Positions 57,380 through 64,000 of a stretch of DNA of 64,000 nt are shown piece by piece; position 1 is the first letter of the stretch; each line of letters starts with the position of its first letter. Under the pieces are notes generated by a model that saw only the letters and a program-made list of their open reading frames with translations, ran no database searches and was not told the origin of the DNA. The translations under genes and the position numbers were made by a program. Source of the DNA: Pseudomonas sp. 21 (GTDB lineage Bacteria; Pseudomonadota; Gammaproteobacteria; Pseudomonadales; Pseudomonadaceae); contig NZ_JYOA01000005.1 in the NCBI RefSeq assembly GCF_000955805.1, positions 164,333 to 228,332 on the forward strand. The letters run 5' to 3'.

Positions 57380-58480
57380 ATGCCCGCCCACCGGCTGATT
57401 CCGGCGCTGGCCGCCGGCCTGCTGCTGATCTGCAACCTGCTCCAGGCAGCCCCGTCGGGCGCTGTTGAGGTCCTGCCACCAACCCAGCCGCTGCAGGGCC
57501 CCGGTGGTTCGCACTACGCCCACGCCGACGTGCGCCAGTGGCACTTCACCGCTGACGGCAACGAATACTGGGTGTTCACCCCGGACCGCCCTGCTCCGTC
57601 CACTGCCCCCGTCGTGGTCTTCACCCACGGCTGGAGCGTCATGCAGCCCGACCTCTACCGCGCCTGGATCGAGCACATCGTCCGGCGTGGCGCCATCCTC
57701 ATCTACCCGCGTTACCAGGCGACGCTGAAGACGCCGGCGGCGGAGTTCCTGCCCAACGCAGCCGACTCGGTGCGCCGCGCCCTCGCCGATCTGCAGGCGG
57801 GCAAGCTGGGGGTGAAGCCGGAGCTGGAGCACGTCGCCTATGTCGGCCATTCGGCGGGCGGGCTGATCGCCAGCGGCTTGGCAGCCTCCTGGCAACGGCT
57901 GGGTGTACCGAGGCCTCGCGCACTGATGGCGGTCGAGCCAGGCAAGAGCAGCGGCCCGCGCTGGCGGCAGGTGCCTCTGGAGCCACTGGCGAACATTCCC
58001 GCCGGCACCCTGCTGCTGGCCGTTTGTGGCGACGAGGACGAACGCGTCGCCTGTGATGACGCGCGGCGCATCTACTCGGAAAGCACCGAGGTCGCGCCTC
58101 ACGACAAGGACCTGCTCCTGCTGCGCAGCGACCGCCACGGCAGCCCGCCGCTGCTGGCCAACCATGCGGCGCCGACCGCACCGCGCTTCGATCCGCGCTA
58201 CCCGCCCAGCGACTCTTCCAGCTGGCTGCTCAACCGCGTGCAGGAGCGTGTGAAGCAGCGTCTGAAACAAGGGCAACCCTCGGCCCACAACGCCCTGGCG
58301 ACCGACGCGATGGACTGGTTCGGGCCGTGGAAGCTGTTCGATGCACTGTGCGATGCGGCCTTCTACGGCCAGGACCGCGATTACGCGCTGGGCGGCGGGC
58401 CGGCGCAGCTGTCCATGGGGCGCTGGAGCGATGGCACGCCGGTGAAGGCGATGCAGCGGTTGTCCCCGTCCAGCCCCTGA
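57380..58480 (+). CDS. Secreted alpha/beta-hydrolase
   Basis: The 366-residue protein has a signal peptide (residues 1-23, LLLICNLLQAAPS) and an alpha/beta-hydrolase fold. VVFTHGWSVMQPDLYRAWI is the oxyanion region and VGHSAGGLIASGLA the nucleophile elbow GHSAG. An Asp in VCGDEDERVA and a His in DRHGSPP could complete the triad. Substrate unknown; the dienelactone hydrolase/PET-like fold allows many esters. GAGGTG precedes the ATG. Confidence 0.88.
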   Translation: MPAHRLIPALAAGLLLICNLLQAAPSGAVEVLPPTQPLQGPGGSHYAHADVRQWHFTADGNEYWVFTPDRPAPSTAPVVVFTHGWSVMQPDLYRAWIEHIVRRGAILIYPRYQATLKTPAAEFLPNAADSVRRALADLQAGKLGVKPELEHVAYVGHSAGGLIASGLAASWQRLGVPRPRALMAVEPGKSSGPRWRQVPLEPLANIPAGTLLLAVCGDEDERVACDDARRIYSESTEVAPHDKDLLLLRSDRHGSPPLLANHAAPTAPRFDPRYPPSDSSSWLLNRVQERVKQRLKQGQPSAHNALATDAMDWFGPWKLFDALCDAAFYGQDRDYALGGGPAQLSMGRWSDGTPVKAMQRLSPSSP

Positions 58481-58502
58481 TGGTTCGAGCGGGGCGAAAA
58501 CC

Positions 58503-58667
58503 ATCGCGGACGGAGTCCGCTCCTACGGGGCATGAAATAGCGTAGGAGCAACTGCCTTCTTCCGGTGAATCCGTGCCGATACTTTCCCCTCACCCCAGCC
58601 CTCTCCCGGAAGGAGAGGGTTAGGGTGAGCAGAAGCATCTCGTGGGAGCGGACTCCGTCCGCGATAG
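58503..58667. repeat. REP pair, family C, flanking a second inverted repeat
   Basis: Family-C elements at 58503-58527 and, inverted, 58641-58667. Between them a long hairpin (58588-58629) pairs CCTCACCCCAGCCCTCTCC with GGAGAGGGTTAGGGTGAG. The two flank the gap between the convergent hydrolase and AhpD-like genes. Confidence 0.8.
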
Positions 58668-58678
58668 CCCCCAGCAGC

Positions 58679-58704
58679 TCCGAACCCGAACCCGAACCCG
58701 AAAC
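58679..58704. repeat. Short hexanucleotide repeat (CCCGAA)n
   Basis: Four consecutive CCCGAA-type units sit 4-30 nt downstream (minus strand sense) of the AhpD-like stop. They are outside the coding sequence, so length change would not alter the protein. Confidence 0.6.
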
Positions 58705-58708
58705 CGGC

Positions 58709-59125
58709 TCAGCTGCCGCTGCTCTCCATCACCGCCCCCTTGAACACATCGTCCAGCGGCACCTGGTAGCCGATGGCGAGGCGGTTGGTCTCGTTGGCCA
58801 TGGCCACCACGGCCATCAGCTCGCCGAGCATGGCGTCGTCCATCCCCGCCTTGCGCGCCGCCGCACCGTGTGAGCCGATGCAGTAGTTGCAGTTGTTGGT
58901 GACGCTGACGGCAACGTAGATCAGCTCCTTCACCAGCGGGTCCAGTTGCCCCGGCCCCATCACTTCCTTGAGGCTTTCCCAGGTGCGCTTGAGGGTTTGT
59001 GGATGATTGGCCAGCGCCTTCCAGAAGTTGTTCACCCAGTCGATCTTGCGGGTCGCCATGATGTCGTCGTAGACGGCACGGACTTCGGGGCTGGCGTCGG
59101 CGTACTCGATCAGTTGAAAGGACAT
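58709..59125 (-). CDS. AhpD-like / carboxymuconolactone decarboxylase-family peroxidase
   Basis: A 138-residue all-helical protein with the redox motif NNCNYCIGSHGAAARKAG (CxxC and downstream His), as in AhpD-type alkylhydroperoxidases. These use CxxC disulfide chemistry to reduce hydroperoxides; others in the family are decarboxylases lacking the Cys pair. It is divergent from a cyclase-family gene, with 114 nt between. Confidence 0.9.
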   Translation of the reverse strand: MSFQLIEYADASPEVRAVYDDIMATRKIDWVNNFWKALANHPQTLKRTWESLKEVMGPGQLDPLVKELIYVAVSVTNNCNYCIGSHGAAARKAGMDDAMLGELMAVVAMANETNRLAIGYQVPLDDVFKGAVMESSGS

Positions 59126-59239
59126 GATTGCTCCCTATAAGTTTTGGAATAAGAAAAGCAGAATTCAGAATTGGATGATTGGACAAGCGATGGAGAAAGA
59201 TAAGGCGTTCTCTCCCATCCCCGTCAAGGAATCAGACCC

Positions 59240-60046
59240 ATGCAACGCCGCCCCGCCCTGCTCTTCGCCGCCGCCCTGCTACCGCTTCTCGCCTCGTCGG
59301 CCCAGGCCGCCCAGCCGGGCCTGTGGGACACCTACGCCAGCCTCAGGCAGCACGAGTGGGTCGACCTGACCCACGCGTTCGACAGCAATACACCGCACTG
59401 GAAAGGCTTCGAGCCCATGGGCCGCAAGACGCTCTACACCGTGGACAAGGACGGTTTCCAGGTGGAGCTGTACAGCCACGTTGGCCAGTGGGGCACCCAC
59501 GTCGATCCGCCGGTGCACTTCCACAAGGGCCTGCGCAGCGTCGATCAACTCGACGTGAAGGAGCAGTTCCTGCCGCTGGTGGTGTTCGATATCCACGAGC
59601 AGGTGGCGAAGAACCCCGACTACGTGCTGACCCTGGCCGATGTGAAGGCCTGGGAAGCCAAGCATGGTCCTGTACCGCAAGGCTCCTTCGCGGCGCTGCG
59701 CACCGACTGGTCCCAGCGCTGGCCGGACCAGGCGAAGATGCAGAACCAGGACGCCAAGGGTGTCGCGCATTACCCGGGCTGGAGCAAGGAGGCGCTGGTG
59801 TACCTCTACGAGACGCGCAAGATCACCGCCTCCGGCCACGAGACCACGGATACCGATCCCGGCATCGCCACCAGCAAGGACGACTATTCGCTGGAGTCAT
59901 ACATCCTGGGCACCAACCACTACCAGATCGAACTGCTCGCCAACCTCGACAAGGTGCCCGAAGCCGGCGCGCTGGCGGTGGTGAGTTTCCCGAAGATCGC
60001 CGAGGGCACGGGCTTCCCGGCGCGGGTGTTCGCCATCCTGCCGTGA
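59240..60046 (+). CDS. Secreted cyclase-family (kynurenine formamidase-like) hydrolase
   Basis: The 268-residue protein has a signal peptide (1-22, ending AQAA) and the Cyclase_4-type motif VGQWGTHVDPPVHFHKG, which supplies the metal ligands (H, D, H) in formamidase-like amidohydrolases. Tail SFPKIAEGTGFPARVFAILP is also typical. Because it is exported, a kynurenine pathway role is unlikely. CAAGGA lies upstream of the ATG. Confidence 0.88.
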   Translation: MQRRPALLFAAALLPLLASSAQAAQPGLWDTYASLRQHEWVDLTHAFDSNTPHWKGFEPMGRKTLYTVDKDGFQVELYSHVGQWGTHVDPPVHFHKGLRSVDQLDVKEQFLPLVVFDIHEQVAKNPDYVLTLADVKAWEAKHGPVPQGSFAALRTDWSQRWPDQAKMQNQDAKGVAHYPGWSKEALVYLYETRKITASGHETTDTDPGIATSKDDYSLESYILGTNHYQIELLANLDKVPEAGALAVVSFPKIAEGTGFPARVFAILP

Positions 60047-60055
60047 TGCAGCAAC

Positions 60056-60105
60056 TGTAGGAGCGCGCCATGCGCGCGATCGCGGGCGTGGCCCGCTCCT
60101 ACAGG
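60056..60105. repeat. REP element, family B
   Basis: Contains GCGCGATCGCGGGCGTGGCC between inverted GGAGCG/CGCTCC ends; nearly identical to 11511-11560. Confidence 0.8.
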
Positions 60106-60167
60106 AAGATCGCAGCCTGAACCCGAGCGGAGCGAAACCAATCGCGACTCAGAGCACGATCCGGAAG

Positions 60168-60206
60168 CCATAAAAAAACGCGGCCCGAGGGCCGCGTTTT
60201 TTATGG
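60168..60206. terminator. Bidirectional terminator between the cyclase and MMPL genes
   Basis: A perfect inverted repeat ATAAAAAACGCGGCCC-type stem with a 3-nt GAG loop has an A-run on one side and a T-run on the other. It serves the minus-strand MMPL gene (stop at 60219) and perhaps the plus-strand gene. Confidence 0.95.
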
Positions 60207-60218
60207 CTCGAGCGTCGA

Positions 60219-62600
60219 TCAGTGAACCAGGATCGAAGCCTTCTTCTGACGCACCTTCTCCGGGTTGATCAGGAAGCGTGCCAGCGCCGGCAGCAGCCAC
60301 AGCGCGCCGAACATGTTCCAGAGGAGCATGAAGGTCAGCATCAGGCCCATGTCGGCCTGGAACTTGATCGCCGAGAAGATCCAGGTGGCGACACCGATGG
60401 CCAGGCACAGGCCGGTGAACAGCACGGCTTTACCGGTGGACTTCAACGTCTCGTAGTAGGCCTCCTGCAGGGACAGGCCCTGGCGCAGGAAGGACTCCAG
60501 GCGGGTGTAGATGTAGATGCCGTAGTCCACGCCGATACCCACGCCCAGCGCGATCACCGGCAGGGTCGCCACCTTCACGCCGATGCCCAGGGTCGCCATC
60601 AGCGCGTTGCCCAGCACCGAGGTGAGGATCAGCGGCAGCACGATGCACAGGGTCGCGGCGAGGGAGCGGAAGGTGATCAGGCACATCAGCGCTACGCAGA
60701 TGTACACCAGGATCAGGATGGTCAGCTCCGAGTGCTTGATCACGTCGTTGGTGGCGGCCTCGATACCGGCGTTACCGGCGGCGAGCTTGAACTTCAGGTC
60801 GTCCTTCTCGTTGGCCTTGGCGAAGTCCTGCACGACGGCCACGGCGCGGTCGAGAGTCTCGGCCTTGTGGTCGTTGAGGAACACCAGCAGGGGCGCCAGC
60901 GAGCAGTTGCTGTTGAACAGGCCTTCGGCGCGGCTGATGGAGTTGTTCAGCACGTCCTGGTTGCGCGACAGCGACTCCCACTTCAGGTTGCCTTCGTTCA
61001 TGCCCTTGATCATCTGCTTGGAGACGGTGACCAGGGAGATGGCCGACTGCACGCCCTGGGTGTTCTCCAGGCGCCAGGCCAGCTCGTCGATGGCGGACAG
61101 GGTCTTGTGGGTGGAGCAGCCTTCGGCCTCGGACGCCACCATCACCACCAGCACGTCGGAGCTGGTCGAGTAGTTGCGGATGATGAAGTCGTTGTCCAGG
61201 TTGTAGCGCGAGTCCGGACGCAGCTCCGGCGCGCCCTGGTCGAGGTCGCCGATCTTCAGGTGATGGCCCTGCCACATGCCGCCGGCGAACATCGCCAGGG
61301 CGATGACCACGGAGATCGGCGCCACGGACGGGCTGGCGAAGTTGGACAGCGCACGCCAGAAGGGATGGTCGCGCACGGCGTCTTCCTTGCTGCGCTGCAC
61401 CGCCTTCTTGCTGATGCCGATGTAGGAGATGGCGACCGGCAGCAGGATCAGGTTGGTGAACACGATCACCGCCACGCCGATGGAGGCGCCGATGGCCAGC
61501 TCGCGGATCACGCCGATGTCGATCACCAGCAGGGTGATGAAGCCCACAGCGTCCGCGAGGATGGCGATCATGCCCGGCAGGAACAGCTGGCGGAAGGTGC
61601 GGCGGGCGGCCAGCAGCGGGGTTTCCGCGTCACTGGACTGCAGGGCGATACCGTTGATCTTCTGCACGCCGTGGGAAATACCGATGGCGAAGATCAGGAA
61701 CGGCACCAGCATCGAGTACGGGTCCAGCCCGAAGCCGATGATGTGCAGCAGGCCCAGTTGCCAGATCACCGCCACCAGCGTGGTGGACAGCACGGCGATG
61801 GTGGAGCGCACGCACTTGGTGAACCACAGCAGCAGCACCAGGGTGATGACGAAGCAGATGCCGAAGAAGCCGACCACCATCAGCAGGCCGTCGATCAGGT
61901 CACCGACCTTCTTGGCGAAGCCGGTGATGTGGATCTTCACATTGGGGTTCTGCAGCTGGTACTTGTCGCGGATCTTCTCTTCCAGTTCATGGGAGAACTG
62001 GCGGTAGTCCAGCTTCATCAGCTTGCCCTGGTCCTTCGGGTCCGGGTAGACCTCCAGCAGCGGCACGTCGACGATGCTCGACTTGAAGTTGTTGGCCACC
62101 AGGCGGCCGATCTGGCCGGACTTGAGCACGTTGTTGCGCAGCAGGTCCAGGGCCTTGGCGGAACCGTCGTAGGTCTGCGGGATGACCTCGCCGCCGGCGA
62201 AGCCTTCCTCGGTCACTTCGGTCCAGCGTACGCTCGGGCTCCACAGCGACTTCATGCCGGAGCGGTCGACGCCGGGGATGTAGAAGACCTCGTCATGGAT
62301 CTGCCGCAGCGTCTCCATGTATTCCTTGGTGAAGATGTCGCCGTTCACCGCTTCCACCGAGATGCGCACGGTGTTGCCGAGGTTGGCCAGGTCGTTGCGG
62401 TGCTCCAGCATGTTCTGGATGAACGGGTGCTGCAGCGGGATCATCTTCTCGAAGCTGGTGGAGGGGCGCACTTGCGTGGCCGACCAGGCGAGGAAGACGG
62501 TCACCAGCAGGCACGCGATGATCACGAACGGCCGGTGGGTGAAGATGATGCGTTCCAGGAAAGTCGCCTTGTCCTGTTGATGCTTGTTCAGAGCGTTCAT
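60219..62600 (-). CDS. MMPL/RND-superfamily exporter
   Basis: The 793-residue protein has about 12 membrane helices in two blocks (MMPL/SSD topology): N-terminal PFVIIACLLVTVFLAWSA, a periplasmic loop with SFEKMIPLQHPFIQNMLEHR, helices 2-6 including ILADAVGFITLL, a second loop, then helices 8-12 with GVGIGVDYGIYIYTRLESFL. Such proteins export hydrophobic molecules using the proton gradient. It starts 14 nt downstream of the YCF48-like gene, and both share the promoter near 63744-63773. Similar pairs occur in pseudomonads next to DUF1302/DUF1329 genes, not present here. The substrate is unknown. Confidence 0.9.
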   Translation of the reverse strand: MNALNKHQQDKATFLERIIFTHRPFVIIACLLVTVFLAWSATQVRPSTSFEKMIPLQHPFIQNMLEHRNDLANLGNTVRISVEAVNGDIFTKEYMETLRQIHDEVFYIPGVDRSGMKSLWSPSVRWTEVTEEGFAGGEVIPQTYDGSAKALDLLRNNVLKSGQIGRLVANNFKSSIVDVPLLEVYPDPKDQGKLMKLDYRQFSHELEEKIRDKYQLQNPNVKIHITGFAKKVGDLIDGLLMVVGFFGICFVITLVLLLWFTKCVRSTIAVLSTTLVAVIWQLGLLHIIGFGLDPYSMLVPFLIFAIGISHGVQKINGIALQSSDAETPLLAARRTFRQLFLPGMIAILADAVGFITLLVIDIGVIRELAIGASIGVAVIVFTNLILLPVAISYIGISKKAVQRSKEDAVRDHPFWRALSNFASPSVAPISVVIALAMFAGGMWQGHHLKIGDLDQGAPELRPDSRYNLDNDFIIRNYSTSSDVLVVMVASEAEGCSTHKTLSAIDELAWRLENTQGVQSAISLVTVSKQMIKGMNEGNLKWESLSRNQDVLNNSISRAEGLFNSNCSLAPLLVFLNDHKAETLDRAVAVVQDFAKANEKDDLKFKLAAGNAGIEAATNDVIKHSELTILILVYICVALMCLITFRSLAATLCIVLPLILTSVLGNALMATLGIGVKVATLPVIALGVGIGVDYGIYIYTRLESFLRQGLSLQEAYYETLKSTGKAVLFTGLCLAIGVATWIFSAIKFQADMGLMLTFMLLWNMFGALWLLPALARFLINPEKVRQKKASILVH

Positions 62601-62614
62601 TGCGGCTCCCCGGC

Positions 62615-63697
62615 TTATTGTTGTTCTGTCAGCTCGGCGCCGGTCGCCGAAGCCAGGTGGATACCGCCCTGGCCGACCAGCACCAGGTTGCCATTGCCGG
62701 CCGCGCTCACGCCCGCGAGGGACAGGCGGTCCGGACGGTTGACGACACTGAAGCTGACGCCGTCGTCCTTGCTCTCCAGTACGCTGCCGCCATGGCCGAC
62801 GACGACGATGGTGCCGTCATCCAGCAGGCTGCCTTCGGAGAGACCGAACTCCAGCTCGCCGCCATTGGCGGTGGGCAGGCTGACCTGCTGCCAGGTGTCG
62901 CCGAAATCGGTGGAGCGGAACAGGTGGCCGCGCAGGCCATAGGCCAGGACGGTGCCGGCGTGGGTGGTACCGGTGGCGCCGAACAGCGAGCCTTCATAAG
63001 GGCCCTGGAGCTTTTCCCAGGTCTCGCCCCAGTCCTTGGAGCGGAACATGCTGCCCGCCTCGCCGACCACGAACAGGCCGGAATCCTTCACCGCCGTGAT
63101 GGCGTTGAGGTGGAACTGGTCTTCGTTGTCCAGGCGATCGCTGACGTCTTCCCAGCTCTTGCCGCCGTCGGTGGTTTCCAGCAGCGCGCCATAGGCGCCC
63201 ACGGCCACACCGTGGTTCTCGTCCTGGAACCAGATGTCCAGCAGCGGCGCTTCGCGCTTGAGGTCTTCGAACTGGCGCACCCAGGTGGTGCCGCCATCGG
63301 TGGTGGCCAGGACCTGGGCGTCATGGCCGACGGCCCAGCCCTTCTTGTCGTTGACGAAGAACACCGCGGTCAGCAGCTGGCGGGTCGGCACGGTGGCCTG
63401 GGTCCAGCTCTTGCCTGCATCGTCGGAATAGAGGATGTGCCCGTGGTCCCCCACCGCGACCAGCCGCTTGCCGGCATGGGCGATGCTCAGCAGCAGGCTG
63501 CTGGAGGCCTTGGCGGACATGATCGAGTTGGAATCACTGGCGGCGTCCGTTGCGGCAACGGCATGCAGCGGAGCCAGGGACATCATCAGGAAGGAAAACG
63601 CGCCGAGCAGGGAAACTGTCTTGCGCGACATCGGGAAGGAGCTTCGCACTCCCGATACGGGCTGCTCGCTCGAAGTGCGCCACAGGGGCTCACGCAT
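62615..63697 (-). CDS. YCF48-like beta-propeller protein (exported)
   Basis: This 360-residue protein has a signal sequence near residues 23-50 (LLGAFSFLMMSLAPLHAVAA), then about six repeats with the pattern VGDHGHILYSDDAGKSW, VGHDAQVLATTDGGTTW, VGAYGALLETTDGGKSW and so on, i.e. the BNR/YCF48 propeller. The start at 63697 has GAGG 9 nt upstream; ATG 63631 would give a more standard signal peptide but lacks a well-spaced ribosome site. A periplasmic partner or chaperone for the downstream MMPL exporter is inferred. Confidence 0.88.
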   Translation of the reverse strand: MREPLWRTSSEQPVSGVRSSFPMSRKTVSLLGAFSFLMMSLAPLHAVAATDAASDSNSIMSAKASSSLLLSIAHAGKRLVAVGDHGHILYSDDAGKSWTQATVPTRQLLTAVFFVNDKKGWAVGHDAQVLATTDGGTTWVRQFEDLKREAPLLDIWFQDENHGVAVGAYGALLETTDGGKSWEDVSDRLDNEDQFHLNAITAVKDSGLFVVGEAGSMFRSKDWGETWEKLQGPYEGSLFGATGTTHAGTVLAYGLRGHLFRSTDFGDTWQQVSLPTANGGELEFGLSEGSLLDDGTIVVVGHGGSVLESKDDGVSFSVVNRPDRLSLAGVSAAGNGNLVLVGQGGIHLASATGAELTEQQ

Positions 63698-63743
63698 ATG
63701 CCTTTACCTCTTTTTCTTATGCAGGCGGTATGTAGTTTGGAGC

Positions 63744-63773
63744 TATATAGCCAGCCTTTTCCGAGGCTGACAA
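63744..63773 (-). promoter_or_regulatory. Sigma-70-like promoter for the YCF48-MMPL operon
   Basis: On the minus strand, TTGTCA (63768-63773) and TATATA (63744-63749) are separated by 18 nt. The spacer contains an inverted repeat AGCC-N8-GGCT. The -10 lies about 46 nt upstream of the GTG/ATG start region at 63697. Confidence 0.6.
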
Positions 63774-63920
63774 TTAACGGCACGTTATCTTTTGTTAAGC
63801 CCTGGCCGCCTCACTCGAAAGGATGAGTGCATTCCGCCATCTCGCCCGAAAGGCGCGCGGGTGGCGGCTTCCAGCGGGTGGAGCGGTAACACTTTTGCCC
63901 TTTCGCACTGTCGCCCAGGC

Positions 63921-63948
63921 AAAAAAAAGCCCCGCCAGAGCGGGGCTT
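63921..63948 (-). terminator. Minus-strand terminator of a gene beyond the window
   Basis: AGCCCCGC-caga-GCGGGGCT with an 8-nt A-run on its left reads as stem plus U-run on the minus strand, so a minus-strand gene probably ends just past 64000. The 303 nt from 63698 to 64000 hold no gene; they contain the promoter above, this terminator and the first 15-18 nt of a REP element (63983-64000). Confidence 0.8.
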
Positions 63949-63982
63949 CTCGAGGGGGTGCGGCCAGCGTGGGTCGATAGCT

Positions 63983-64000
63983 CCCTGTAGGAGCGGGCCA
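63983..64000. repeat. Partial REP element at the window edge
   Basis: TGTAGGAGCGGGCCA matches the outer arm of the family-B element and is cut by the window end. Confidence 0.6.

Noticed and set aside
60222..62942. Plus-strand open frame of 906 codons
   Set aside because: Antisense to the MMPL and YCF48-like genes; very rich in His, Gln and Asp with no domain pattern.

Overview
The window is chromosomal DNA of a high-GC Pseudomonas, most likely from the P. aeruginosa / P. nitroreducens / P. citronellolis side of the genus. The evidence is the gene content and order: slt, lipid kinase, FGGY kinase, glpD-like gene, FAD oxidase, AraC regulator, moeA-moaB-mobA, dgt, dacB, rlmL, rmf and pyrD, then gdhB and a MoxR/BatABCD-type cluster. 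From memory this parallels P. aeruginosa PAO1 PA3020-PA3050 followed by PA3068-PA3076. Three families of Pseudomonas-type REP palindromes lie in the intergenic gaps. There is no prophage, IS element, rRNA operon or CRISPR array. One tRNA, tRNA-Pro(CGG), is present.

Layout. 1-5.5 kb: the C-terminal part of Slt, a small LprI-like secreted protein, a MOSC protein, CheV, a lipid kinase and an orphan membrane protein. 5.5-11.5 kb: an operon of FGGY kinase, FAD-dependent glycerol-3-phosphate dehydrogenase and an alkyl-DHAP-synthase-like flavoenzyme, with a divergent AraC regulator. 11.7-14.1 kb: molybdenum cofactor genes. 14.2-19.7 kb: a lipoprotein, tRNA-Pro, a HIBADH-type dehydrogenase, a glutaredoxin-like protein, a TetR/GST pair, a periplasmic metallo-hydrolase and an OprD-type porin. 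19.8-25.1 kb: an Amt transporter, a YqjD/YqjE/YqjK-like stress trio, an EAL protein and a dGTPase. 25.1-28.6 kb: a damaged RocS/BvgS-type sensor and response regulator pair. 28.5-40.1 kb: YggL, PBP4, a GGDEF protein, RlmL, Rmf, PyrD and small proteins. 40.6-45.5 kb: the giant NAD-glutamate dehydrogenase. 46.1-49.3 kb: an XRE regulator, an unexplained repeat region and a broken OmpA/adhesin pair. 49.6-57.3 kb: a DUF1353-like protein and the MoxR-DUF58-DUF4381-VWA-VWA/TPR-BatD operon. 57.4-63.7 kb: a hydrolase, an AhpD-like protein, a cyclase-family protein, and an MMPL exporter with a YCF48-like protein.

The strongest observations are two sites that read as deletion scars. At about 28,170 the 5' ends of a divergent hybrid sensor kinase and its response regulator are missing, and the two coding sequences touch head to head. 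At about 48,015-48,028 a large Ig-repeat adhesin stops inside its fourth repeat and runs directly into the signal peptide of an OmpA-family gene that has lost its start codon; the breakpoint shows possible microhomology. In addition, the pyrD-gdhB interval, which carries pel genes in PAO1, is only about 3.5 kb here and has none. Together these suggest loss of surface-attachment functions, or assembly errors that should be excluded first. The alkyl-DHAP-synthase-like operon is the best candidate for an uncharacterised pathway.
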